From assembly GCA_023458095.1 (NCBI GenBank), contig JAEXAS010000017.1, positions 1 through 27,009 on the forward strand: a stretch of DNA of 27,009 nt. The letters run 5' to 3'. Origin of the DNA: Actinomycetes bacterium. Lineage in GTDB: Bacteria; Actinomycetota; Actinomycetes; Propionibacteriales; Propionibacteriaceae. Below, one piece after another: positions 1 to 6,142 of this stretch (its first letter is position 1; every line of letters starts with the position of its first letter). A program made the translations under genes and the position numbers. The notes beneath the pieces are model-generated. The model saw only the letters and a list, made by a program, of their open reading frames with translations, did no database searches and was not told the origin of the DNA.

Positions 1-547
1 CGTCGCCCATGGTGAAGGTGGTGGAGGTCCAGGTGGCGGTGAGGGTGAAGGTGAGGCCGTCGTGGTGGGCTGTGGTGGTGATGGTGGTGGGTCGGTCTGT
101 CCATAGCCAGATGGGGTAGCCGACGGCCAGCATTTTCCATTCGTTGACGGATGGGTCAGGGCCGAAGCGCGGGGTGGGGTTGGGCAGTTTGAGCTGGGCC
201 GCGACTTCTTGGACGTCGGATGTGGTGACGGGTTTGATGCTGTACATCAGGGTGTCGCAGTCAGTGTCCTTGCGGGGGTCGCAGGGTTCGCCCTTGGGGT
301 TCACGCCGGCCGGCGGGTTGTTCGATGCGGAGCTGCCGGTGCCTTGACCTTGCTTCTGTGATTTGCCGAGGGTGCGATTGAGGTGGTTCAGCATTCCACC
401 GCCACAGGTTGCGACATCGCACGAACCGGACGGAGTGGGCTCAGTCAATGGCGCTGCAGCGGATGAGGTTTGAGCGAGTATTCCCAGCGGGAGGAGGATG
501 ATCCCGGCCAGTGCCGCCATTCTTGCGCCTAGCACTTTTCTACCCAT
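1..547 (-). CDS. Secreted protein of unknown function, C-terminus cut by window edge
   Basis: The frame is open from an ATG at 547 to the window edge, giving at least 182 residues. The N-terminus is a good signal peptide: basic MGRKVLGAR, then a hydrophobic stretch (LAGIILLPLGILA) and an SSAAA cleavage region. The mature part has Cys pairs (SCDVATCGG, PCDPRKDTDCD), a Gly/Ser/Gln-rich linker, and a segment reading VGYPIWLWTD followed by Thr-rich alternating beta-like sequence. I recall similar WLW-containing secreted proteins of unknown function in actinobacteria, but cannot name a family. The start overlaps the end of the upstream lipoprotein gene by 19 bases, so translation is probably coupled; a downstream ATG at 520 is an alternative start but would lose the basic N-region. 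No strong Shine-Dalgarno sequence is visible. No function is assigned. Confidence 0.75.
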   Translation of the reverse strand, partial: MGRKVLGARMAALAGIILLPLGILAQTSSAAAPLTEPTPSGSCDVATCGGGMLNHLNRTLGKSQKQGQGTGSSASNNPPAGVNPKGEPCDPRKDTDCDTLMYSIKPVTTSDVQEVAAQLKLPNPTPRFGPDPSVNEWKMLAVGYPIWLWTDRPTTITTTAHHDGLTFTLTATWTSTTFTMGD

Positions 548-1104
548 TCGTATCGACCAGACTTGATCACGAGCCGGTCCCCGACTCGCACGAAATAGGC
601 TGTTCGCTGGGAAACGCCTCCGGGTAGTGCGCGCTTGCCGGCTGAGCCCATCATCACGCTGCTGGCGTCTAGGCACATCTGAAGCGTGGCTACAGAACCG
701 TCCCGAACGTCGCGCGGCGCTCGTTTCACCCACACGAGTTGAAACTTTCCGCCCACGGCAGTCGCGTGGGCAGCTTTGATTTCCGCAAAGCTCTCGACAG
801 CACTTTCCAGATATGGGCTCGTTGTTGTCGCAAGCAGAACAGGGGTGGGTTGGTCGACCCCGCCAGTGCGGTTGATCCGTTCTTCTTCGGCCAGGTACTC
901 CCGGTAGACGGCCTCGGCCTCGGCGTAGAGCTTGTCTTCATTGGCCTGTAGCTCGTGCTCGGCTTTGTAGCAGGGGTGCGGTGTCCCGCCGTCGGATGGT
1001 GTGCAGGTGTAGGTGGGTTTGGCGTTGGGGTCGGGTTGGGTGCAGCCGGATGCGGTCAGGGTGATGAGAACCGCGATTGTGGCGACGTTTTTTGGGATTG
1101 CCAT
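529..1104 (-). CDS. Putative lipoprotein of unknown function
   Basis: Encodes 191 residues. The start at 1104 is chosen because GGAG lies about seven bases upstream of the ATG and because it gives a compact lipoprotein signal peptide ending in the lipobox TASGC; a start 10 codons earlier at 1134 has no such support. The mature protein starts with a Cys-containing region, has an acidic/Ala-rich helix (residues about 50-75, rich in Glu, Ala and Tyr), then a region ending in YFVRVGDRLVIKSGRYEWVEKC, which resembles the last strands of small NTF2-like extracytoplasmic domains. That fold guess is inference only. It is the first gene of a two-gene unit with the secreted protein downstream, and the two products probably act together at the cell surface. 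The IS3 element lies about 100 bases upstream in the same orientation. Confidence 0.8.
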   Translation of the reverse strand: MAIPKNVATIAVLITLTASGCTQPDPNAKPTYTCTPSDGGTPHPCYKAEHELQANEDKLYAEAEAVYREYLAEEERINRTGGVDQPTPVLLATTTSPYLESAVESFAEIKAAHATAVGGKFQLVWVKRAPRDVRDGSVATLQMCLDASSVMMGSAGKRALPGGVSQRTAYFVRVGDRLVIKSGRYEWVEKC

Positions 1105-1202
1105 GGGCGTCTCCTGGGGATGGTTGCCTGCCACCTTGGCATATCACCGCATTGGCGACAACAGGCATTGTTGAGTTGTCCACAGGTGAATCGATTAAAG
1201 GT

Positions 1203-1227
1203 GGGACTGCTGCACCTTTGGGTGACA
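1203..1227 (+). repeat. IS3 terminal inverted repeat (orfB side)
   Basis: Matches the reverse complement of 2439-2463 at 19 of 25 bases. It lies 8 bases beyond the orfB stop codon. Confidence 0.75.
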
Positions 1228-1234
1228 GGTTGGG

Positions 1235-2110
1235 TTAGGCGGCCTGGAGGGCCGGTGTGGTCATGATGGTCTCGTACTCAATCGGGGTCAATCGGCCGAG
1301 GCTGGTTTGTCGGCGTCGGCGGTGGTAGGTGCGTTCGATCCAGGTGATGATTGCCAGCCGGAGCTCTTGGCGGGTGGTCCAGCGGTGCCGGTCGAGGACG
1401 TTCTTCTGGAGCAGGGCGAAGAAGGATTCCATGGCGGCGTTGTCTCCGGCCGAGGCGACCCGGCCCATCGATCCGGCCAGTTGGTGGTGCCGGAGCGCGG
1501 CCAAGAACTTGCGGGAACGAAACTGGCTGCCCCGATCGGAGTGCACGATACAGCCGGCCACCTGCCCGCGGCGGGCGACGGCCATGTTGAGCGCGTCGAC
1601 AGCGAGGGTGGATTTCATCTGGTCACTGATCGAGTAGCCGACGATCCGGTTCGACCATTCGTCTTTGATCGCGCACAGGTACAGCTTTCCCTGACCGGTT
1701 GGGTGTTCGGTGATGTCGGTCAGCCACAGCTGGTTCGGACCCCTCGCGGTGAAGTCGCGCTTGACCAGGTCGTCGTGGGTTGGTGGGCCGGGCCGCTTGC
1801 CGTTACGGCCGCGTGGTTTGCCGAACACGCTCCACCACTGGTTTGCCGCACAGATCCGCCACACCGTCCGATCACAGCGTGCGTAGCCGGCCTCGCGGGC
1901 CTCATCGGCCAGCAGCCGGTACCCGAACTCCGGATCATCGTGGTGGGCATCGAACAGTGCGTTCGCCAGGTACGCCTCATCGAGTTCACGGTCTCCGATG
2001 GGGTGGGCGAGCCAGCGGTAGTAGGGCTGGCGGGCGAGCTTCAGCACCCTGCACGCGACCACCACCGGTATCCCGTCGGCAGCCAGCTCACTAACGAGCG
2101 GGTACATCAT
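1235..2110 (-). CDS. IS3-family transposase OrfB (DDE integrase core)
   Basis: 291 residues carrying the catalytic part of the transposase, which cuts and joins DNA ends. An N-terminal helical HTH_21-like region (about residues 40-100) is followed by an rve integrase core. The acidic triad is visible: D132 in LWLTDITEH, D192 in HSDRGSQF and E228 in AAMESFFALL, with exactly 35 residues between the last two as expected for IS3 elements. C-terminal RRRRQTSLGRLTPIEYE is the usual family ending. Its ATG at 2110 overlaps the orfA stop by four bases (ATGA), and the frame can also be entered by a -1 frameshift from orfA to make the OrfAB fusion that is the active transposase in this family. No disruption is seen. 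Confidence 0.95.
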   Translation of the reverse strand: MMYPLVSELAADGIPVVVACRVLKLARQPYYRWLAHPIGDRELDEAYLANALFDAHHDDPEFGYRLLADEAREAGYARCDRTVWRICAANQWWSVFGKPRGRNGKRPGPPTHDDLVKRDFTARGPNQLWLTDITEHPTGQGKLYLCAIKDEWSNRIVGYSISDQMKSTLAVDALNMAVARRGQVAGCIVHSDRGSQFRSRKFLAALRHHQLAGSMGRVASAGDNAAMESFFALLQKNVLDRHRWTTRQELRLAIITWIERTYHRRRRQTSLGRLTPIEYETIMTTPALQAA

Positions 2111-2394
2111 TTTCCCGGCAAATTGGCCTGCGACAGATACGCCGCCGCCCGGCGCAGCACCTCGTTCTCCTGCTCCAGCAGCCGGTTACGACGCTTCAGC
2201 TCCCGCAGCTCCACCGACTCGGCGGTCGTGGTTCCAGGTCGGACGCCGTCCTCGACATCAGCGCGGTGCAGCCAGTTCCGCAGGCACGACTCGGAGATCC
2301 CGAAGTCCTTGGCTATCTGACCGATCGGCGCTTGGCCCTTGCGAGCAACCGCCACAACATCGTCCCGGAACTCTCTCGGATGGGGTTTCGGCAT
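2107..2394 (-). CDS. IS3-family transposase OrfA (HTH protein)
   Basis: 95 residues from the ATG at 2394, starting MPKPHPREFRDDVV as is typical for IS3 OrfA. The N-terminal half is a helix-turn-helix of the HTH_Tnp_1 type (IGQIAKDFGISESCLRNWLHRAD) that binds the terminal repeats. The C-terminal half is a leucine-zipper-like coiled coil (VELRELKRRNRLLEQENEVLRRAA) used for oligomerisation. The longer frame starting at 2430 adds a Gly/Pro stretch with no family resemblance, so it is rejected. The last codons are CCG GGA AAA TGA, which form a slippery heptamer for programmed frameshifting into orfB. Confidence 0.93.
   Translation of the reverse strand: MPKPHPREFRDDVVAVARKGQAPIGQIAKDFGISESCLRNWLHRADVEDGVRPGTTTAESVELRELKRRNRLLEQENEVLRRAAAYLSQANLPGK
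2110..2116 (-). promoter_or_regulatory. Probable -1 ribosomal frameshift site (GGGAAAA) joining orfA and orfB
   Basis: On the minus strand orfA reads G GGA AAA TGA, which fits the X XXY YYZ slippery pattern. Slipping back by one gives GGG AAA ATG ATG and continues directly in orfB. This matches the known IS3-family strategy for OrfAB production. The particular heptamer is not the common A6G type, and I did not identify a stimulatory structure. Confidence 0.55.
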
Positions 2395-2438
2395 AGTGCA
2401 CATCCTTCCAGCAGGACCCTGCGGCCCCACAGATCGAA

Positions 2439-2463
2439 TGTCACCTACTCATGCAGCAGACCC
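2439..2463 (-). repeat. IS3 terminal inverted repeat (orfA side)
   Basis: Partner of 1203-1227. It lies about 45 bases upstream of the orfA start, so it should also carry or adjoin the element's promoter. Confidence 0.75.
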
Positions 2464-2506
2464 GGTTATTGAGGGTGCGTTTTGGTCGAAGCATTTGAGC
2501 CTGGGG

Positions 2507-2531
2507 GTGCCCTTCGACAGGCTCAGGGCAC
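2507..2531 (+). repeat. Palindromic dispersed repeat, type A copy 1
   Basis: Seven-base arms GTGCCCT and AGGGCAC enclose the loop TCGACAGGCTC. It is identical to the copies at 2605-2629, 2650-2674 and 12946-12970. Confidence 0.9.
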
Positions 2532-2549
2532 GGGTGTCTCCGTTGGGTC

Positions 2550-2599
2550 GGTGGGGTTTCGAGACGAACGCTGCGCGTTCTCCTCAACCAGCCGGGGTG
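2550..2599 (+). repeat. 50-bp dispersed repeat, type B copy 1
   Basis: Identical over 50 bases to 2756-2805. It contains an inner palindrome GAACGC-TGC-GCGTTC and the sequence TTTCGAGACG. I recall related sequences as common intergenic repeats in some actinobacteria; this was not checked. Confidence 0.9.
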
Positions 2600-2604
2600 T
2601 GGGT

Positions 2605-2629
2605 GTGCCCTTCGACAGGCTCAGGGCAC
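2605..2629 (+). repeat. Palindromic dispersed repeat, type A copy 2
   Basis: Identical to copy 1, in the same orientation, and followed by the same CGGGTGT-like extension. It directly follows the first type B repeat. Confidence 0.9.
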
Positions 2630-2649
2630 GGGTGTCGAGGCCGTGGGGT

Positions 2650-2710
2650 GTGCCCTTCGACAGGCTCAGGGCACGGGTGTTTCCGTTGGCTGAGCTTGTC
2701 GAAGCCTGAG
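2650..2710 (+). repeat. Composite palindromic repeat: type A copy 3 plus inverted partner
   Basis: Type A unit at 2650-2674, a short spacer, then GGCTGAGCTTGTCGAAGCC at 2688-2706, which is an inverted variant of the type A core (14 of 15 bases pair between CTTCGACAGGCTCAG and CTGAGCTTGTCGAAG). The pair can form one large cruciform or hairpin. The same composite recurs at 12946-13009, so this is a defined unit and not a chance palindrome. Confidence 0.85.
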
Positions 2711-2755
2711 TTTGTCTATCCGTTGATGAAGCTTGGTCGTTCAACCGGTTGGGCT

Positions 2756-2805
2756 GGTGGGGTTTCGAGACGAACGCTGCGCGTTCTCCTCAACCAGCCG
2801 GGGTG
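2756..2805 (+). repeat. 50-bp dispersed repeat, type B copy 2
   Basis: An exact second copy of the type B repeat in direct orientation, 206 bases after the first. The exact identity suggests recent duplication or ongoing homogenisation. Confidence 0.9.
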
Positions 2806-2954
2806 GGGGTGGGGGCGTTACGCGAGGGCGGTCCGATCGGGCGGCGGGTCACGGTTGCGCAACGGGGCTGGGACAACCCCAGTTTCGGGATGCTTGGGGC
2901 GGTGCGGACCACTAGCCTTAAGACTGGACAACCTCTGGTGGTGACAGGCCCAAA

Positions 2955-3824
2955 ATGAGTCAGCTATCGCAGCCGAGCGCAGTGACACATGCGCGTGCTT
3001 GGCACGCCGCCAGCGGGCTGGTCACCGAATGGCCACACCTGTTGATCAGTTGGGCCGACTGGTACGAAGGTCCGGCCCACCTCGTGGTGCAATCCGAATA
3101 CGGCGGACCGATCCTGCACTTCGACACCGACGACGGGCCCTTGCTCGAATCCCCGGCCACCGAACTGCAATTGGCCTGGGAAGACTTGCACCACACCAAC
3201 TTCCGGCGCCTCTCGGCTGCCGAATGGGCCAGCCTATGGGGCGATCCCGAACCCGACCAGGTCACTGCTAAAGCCGCGATCTACACCACCATCGCCAGTC
3301 TGCTCGGCACCGAAGGCCCCACCCAGTGGACGGCCCGTCCGGCGAAGATGGTGTTCACCACCGAAGACCCGGTTGCCGATCCCGAAGCGGTGTTCGCGCT
3401 GCTGGGCGGCTTCCCGTCCCTGATGAGCACCGTGCAGTGGTACGCCTCCCAATTGCGCGTCGGCCTGCGCCGCTCGCCGCTGGCCCAAGACCTGGGCTGG
3501 CATGAGCCGCTGTGGCTGTTGGCCGAGAACGGCCGACCGATCGCCGTCCTCGACGAAGCCGGACGGGTGCACCTGCCGCGGGTCTACTCCAGCGACGACA
3601 ACTTCGCCGACCTGCTCGAACTGGTCGCCGACGACGCCGACTGGGTGGCCGGCGGGCTGTCCTTCGACCTGCTGGACGCGATCGGCAAACTCGACGGCGA
3701 CCTGGACGCCTTGGCCGAGCTGGTCCGTCCGGGCGCTCGGCATGCCCTGGGCCCACGCCGATCCTGGAACCCGACTGATCCGTCCAAAGAACGTCCCGAA
3801 CCGCGGCGCGCGCAAGACCTCTAA
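2955..3824 (+). CDS. Hypothetical protein, 289 residues, cytoplasmic
   Basis: I do not recognise this protein. It has no signal peptide or membrane segment, is acidic, and is rich in Trp, Leu and Ala. Local features are an N-terminal region with several Trp residues (WPHLLISWADWYEG), a beta-like stretch (HLVVQSEYGGPILHFDTDDG), a central helical part, and a basic/Pro-rich tail (RPGARHALGPRRSWNPTDPSKERPEPRR). Codon use matches the surrounding genes, with strong third-position G/C bias, which supports real coding. The Shine-Dalgarno sequence before the ATG is weak. It stands alone: repeats lie upstream and metP starts 98 bases downstream with its own regulatory palindrome. Confidence 0.75.
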   Translation: MSQLSQPSAVTHARAWHAASGLVTEWPHLLISWADWYEGPAHLVVQSEYGGPILHFDTDDGPLLESPATELQLAWEDLHHTNFRRLSAAEWASLWGDPEPDQVTAKAAIYTTIASLLGTEGPTQWTARPAKMVFTTEDPVADPEAVFALLGGFPSLMSTVQWYASQLRVGLRRSPLAQDLGWHEPLWLLAENGRPIAVLDEAGRVHLPRVYSSDDNFADLLELVADDADWVAGGLSFDLLDAIGKLDGDLDALAELVRPGARHALGPRRSWNPTDPSKERPEPRRAQDL

Positions 3825-3880
3825 GGTGCAACCCCGCGCTGACATCTGGACGCCGGGTCGGTCGCGGAGGCACCGGCGAG

Positions 3881-3886
3881 TAGGGT
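3881..3886 (+). promoter_or_regulatory. Possible -10 element of metP (TAGGGT)
   Basis: The hexamer fits the actinobacterial TANNNT pattern and lies 42 bases before the GTG start. No good -35 hexamer is seen, so this is tentative. Confidence 0.3.
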
Positions 3887-3894
3887 GAGGCCGC

Positions 3895-3910
3895 AATTCA
3901 ACGTTGAATT
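3895..3910. promoter_or_regulatory. Perfect 16-bp palindrome upstream of metP, probable operator
   Basis: AATTCAAC followed by GTTGAATT is an exact palindrome without spacer, and it is AT-rich in a GC-rich genome. It lies just before the Shine-Dalgarno sequence AAGGAG (3912-3917) and downstream of the possible -10 element. This position suits a repressor site. The regulator is unknown. Confidence 0.6.
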
Positions 3911-3922
3911 CAAGGAGTTGTT

Positions 3923-5503
3923 GTGAGCCAACACGCGTCTGCACCGCCCGCCCCGGACACCCGCGAGGAATGGACCGGGCAACTTGGTTTCGTGCTCGCC
4001 GCTATCGGCTCGGCGGTCGGCCTGGGGAACATTTGGCGCTTTCCCGGCGTCGCCTATGAAAACGGTGGCGGGGCGTTCATGATCCCGTACCTGGTGGCCA
4101 TCCTCACCGCGGGCATTCCGATCCTCTTCCTCGATTACGCCATCGGGCATCGCTTCCGCGGCTCAGCGCCGCTGTCCTTCCGACGCCTCACCGGCAAGCG
4201 CTCCGGCGAAGCCCTCGGCTGGTTCCAAGTGGCGGTCAGCTTCGTGATCTCCATCTACTACACCGCCGTCATCGCCTGGGCGCTGAGCTACTTCGTGTTC
4301 TCCTTCACTCTGGCCTGGGGTGAGGATCCGGCCGGCTTCTTCGTCGGGGACTACCTCCAGGTAGGCGATCCCACCTTCGCCGGCGGCTTCGTGCCCGGGG
4401 TGCTGATCCCGATGCTGGTGGTGTGGGCTTTGGTGCTGATCGTGTTGGCCGGCGGCATCGCCAAAGGCGTGCAGCGGGTCAATGTGATCGCCATGCCGCT
4501 GTTGGTGGTCGGCTTTACGATCCTGGTGATTCGCGCCCTGTTCCTCGACGGAGCCTTGGACGGCCTGAACGCCCTGTTCACCCCGCATTGGGCCGCCCTG
4601 GCCGATCCGGCGGTCTGGATCGCTGCCTACAGCCAAGTGTTCTTCTCGCTGTCGATCGCCTTCGGGATCATGATCACCTACGCCTCCTACCGCAAGAAGC
4701 GCTCCAACCTGACCTCGCCGGGGCTGGTGGTGGCCTTCGCCAACTCCTCCTTCGAACTGCTCGCCGGCATCGGCGTCTTCGCCGCGTTGGGCTTCCTGGC
4801 CCACAGCCAAGGCACTACCGTGAGCGAGATCGAGGGCCTCACCGGGCCGATCCTCAGCTTTGTCACCTTCCCGCTGATCATCACCCACATGCCTGGCGGT
4901 GCCTTCTTCGGAGCGTTGTTCTTCGGCTCGCTGGTGATCGCCGGCTTCACCTCGCAGGTGTCGATCCTGCAGGTGGTTTCCTCGGCCTTCCAAGACAAGT
5001 TCGGCTGGACGCCGCGCCAGGCGGTGGTCCGCATCGGCATCCCCATGGCGGTGCTGTCGATGCTGCTGTTCTCCACCACCTCCGGCCTCAACGCCTTGGA
5101 CGTGGTTGACAACTGGGCCAACAACGTGGGCGTGGTTGCCTCCGCGGTGCTCATGACCGTCCTGGTGTTCTGGGTGACGCGCTCGGGCGAACTGCTGCGC
5201 GGACACCTCAACGCGGTCTCCACCATCAAAGTCGGACGCTGGTGGCTGTGGCTCACCGGGCTGCTCGCCCCCCTGGTGTTGGGCTACATGCTCATCACTC
5301 GCATCATTGCGCTGATCACCGAGGGTTACGGCGGCGATCCCGGCTACCCGCTGTGGTACCTGCTCACTCTCGGCTGGGGATCAATTCTGGTCATGATCGT
5401 GTTCACGGCCGGTTTCACGGCGGTGCGCTGGCGTCACAACCCCGATGACTTCACCCCCTGGCCGGCTGTGACTGACCTGAACCTGAAGGGAGCCCGGCGA
5501 TGA
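3923..5503 (+). CDS. metP: Sodium-dependent amino acid importer, NSS/SNF family (MetP-like)
   Basis: 526 residues forming about 12 membrane helices of the LeuT fold, which couple amino acid uptake to sodium entry. The family signature of helix 1 (GSAVGLGNIWRFP, residues 30-42) contains the unwound glycine-rich segment that binds substrate and sodium. Further typical features are GGGAFMIPYL in helix 2 and the Ser/Phe-rich helix 6 region (YSQVFFSLSIAFGIMITYASY). The GTG start at 3923 is supported by AAGGAG six bases upstream. The next gene, overlapping by four bases, encodes a MetS-type small subunit; in Corynebacterium glutamicum such MetP/MetS pairs import methionine and alanine. That substrate is inferred from this pairing, and other small neutral amino acids are possible. 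Confidence 0.93.
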   Translation: MSQHASAPPAPDTREEWTGQLGFVLAAIGSAVGLGNIWRFPGVAYENGGGAFMIPYLVAILTAGIPILFLDYAIGHRFRGSAPLSFRRLTGKRSGEALGWFQVAVSFVISIYYTAVIAWALSYFVFSFTLAWGEDPAGFFVGDYLQVGDPTFAGGFVPGVLIPMLVVWALVLIVLAGGIAKGVQRVNVIAMPLLVVGFTILVIRALFLDGALDGLNALFTPHWAALADPAVWIAAYSQVFFSLSIAFGIMITYASYRKKRSNLTSPGLVVAFANSSFELLAGIGVFAALGFLAHSQGTTVSEIEGLTGPILSFVTFPLIITHMPGGAFFGALFFGSLVIAGFTSQVSILQVVSSAFQDKFGWTPRQAVVRIGIPMAVLSMLLFSTTSGLNALDVVDNWANNVGVVASAVLMTVLVFWVTRSGELLRGHLNAVSTIKVGRWWLWLTGLLAPLVLGYMLITRIIALITEGYGGDPGYPLWYLLTLGWGSILVMIVFTAGFTAVRWRHNPDDFTPWPAVTDLNLKGARR

Positions 5504-5664
5504 CCCCAGCGGCGTTGATCCTGATGATCGTGTCCATCATGATCCTGTGGGGCGGCCTGATCGCAGCGGTCGTCGCGCTGCGATTCCGCTCCGAGGTGGA
5601 CGTCTACCCGCCCGGTGGTGAAGGCACCGAGCACACCGGCGCCATCATCGAGCACGACACCTGA
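5500..5664 (+). CDS. metS: MetS-type small subunit of NSS transporter
   Basis: A 54-residue protein, easily missed because of its size. It has one N-terminal membrane helix (ALILMIVSIMILWGGLIAAVVAL) and a short cytoplasmic tail with RFRSEVDV and a Gly/Glu/His-rich end. This is the layout of the MetS small subunit family (methionine and alanine importer small subunit), where the partner is required for transport by MetP in Corynebacterium. The ATG overlaps the metP stop as ATGA, with GAAGGGAG just upstream, so the two are translationally coupled. The helix content, size and position make the call strong even though no enzyme motif exists. Confidence 0.88.
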   Translation: MTPAALILMIVSIMILWGGLIAAVVALRFRSEVDVYPPGGEGTEHTGAIIEHDT

Positions 5665-5673
5665 TCTGCAGGC

Positions 5674-6141
5674 CTACTGCTCCTGGGGTGGTGGCGGAAT
5701 CGTGTTCAGGCCCGGAATCCCGTCCGGCCAGATCAACTCCACGGTGCACCCGGCGTGGTCGATGATGAAACGCGCCTGACGGCCCAGGCTGTGCGCACCC
5801 AGGCGGCTGCGATCCCCATCGCGGGCGATGATGAACCAATCAGCCGACTCCGCTGCTGCCGTGACGACCCGTTCAGTGGGTCCGGTGAGCAGTACCGCTT
5901 CGCAGGGTCGACCCAGCGCCGCCTTCGCCTGATCCAGCAAGTCCTGCGCCGCGTCCGTGCTCAGCGCGGACTCCGGCTCCAGACTGCGCCCGCGTCCCAT
6001 CAATCCGCGCAGCGACCCCTCCGGCACCACGGACGCATCGTCGACCGCCACCAGTGTGATCTCATCGGTGTCCGGACGCTGCGCCGCCGCAGTGACCACC
6101 GCCGGCCAGGTTCCGGGCGCTACCCACACCAGTACCTTCAT
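5674..6141 (-). CDS. UspA-like universal stress protein
   Basis: 155 residues with the alternating beta/alpha pattern of a single Usp domain: a first strand VLVWVAP, a middle strand ITLVAVDD, and C-terminal SADWFIIARDGDRSR...SLGRQARFIIDHAGCTVELIW, which is the usual end of the family. The ATP-binding consensus G-x2-G-x9-G(S/T) is only partly kept (RDGD...LGAHSLG), so nucleotide binding is uncertain. It starts one base after the stop of the ArsB-like permease gene, so the pair forms an operon and the Usp protein may sense or regulate the transporter. It ends 10 bases from metS, and the two genes converge. Confidence 0.75.
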   Translation of the reverse strand: MKVLVWVAPGTWPAVVTAAAQRPDTDEITLVAVDDASVVPEGSLRGLMGRGRSLEPESALSTDAAQDLLDQAKAALGRPCEAVLLTGPTERVVTAAAESADWFIIARDGDRSRLGAHSLGRQARFIIDHAGCTVELIWPDGIPGLNTIPPPPQEQ

Positions 6142-6142
6142 C

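Larger units (their letters stand above)
1203..2463 (-). mobile_element. Complete IS3-family insertion sequence
   Basis: The 1261-bp length is normal for the family. Its ends are imperfect inverted repeats: 1203-1227 and the reverse complement of 2439-2463 match at 19 of 25 positions, including an 8-base block (CTGCTGCA) and a 7-base block (GGTGACA). The triplet GGT flanks both ends (1200-1202 and 2464-2466), consistent with a 3-bp target duplication. It contains orfA and orfB in the standard overlapping arrangement. Both are intact with all catalytic residues, so the copy is probably recent and possibly active. The exact outer boundary could shift by a base or two, since IS3 ends often begin with TG. 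Confidence 0.85.
2464..2954. other. Non-coding repeat-rich spacer (491 bp)
   Basis: No credible gene is seen between the IS element and the coding sequence starting at 2955. The stretch holds three copies of a 25-bp palindromic repeat, one inverted variant of it and two identical copies of a different 50-bp repeat, all annotated separately. Open frames running through it translate the repeats themselves and are not genes. The last 140 bases (about 2810-2954) are unique sequence and should contain the promoter of the next gene. Confidence 0.8.

Noticed and set aside
1307..2320. 337-codon plus-strand frame over the IS3 element
   Set aside because: Antisense shadow of orfA and orfB, whose family motifs are clear on the minus strand.
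2507..2674. Possible CRISPR array from repeated 25-bp palindromes
   Set aside because: Only three copies with unequal spacing (98 and 45 bases between starts), other repeats in between, no cas genes, and a copy elsewhere in the window.
2339..2944. 201-codon open frame on the plus strand (and shorter ones at 2482, 2523, 2733 and 2749)
   Set aside because: It translates the dispersed repeats themselves, giving repeated PFDRLRAR-type peptides, and begins inside the IS element. It has no Shine-Dalgarno sequence and no family resemblance.
3234..3944. 236-codon minus-strand frame reaching over the metP palindrome
   Set aside because: Antisense of the hypothetical gene and of the start of metP; no domain and no ribosome-binding site.
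4163..5206. 347-codon minus-strand frame
   Set aside because: Antisense of metP; His/Gln/Asp-rich low-complexity translation with no domain.
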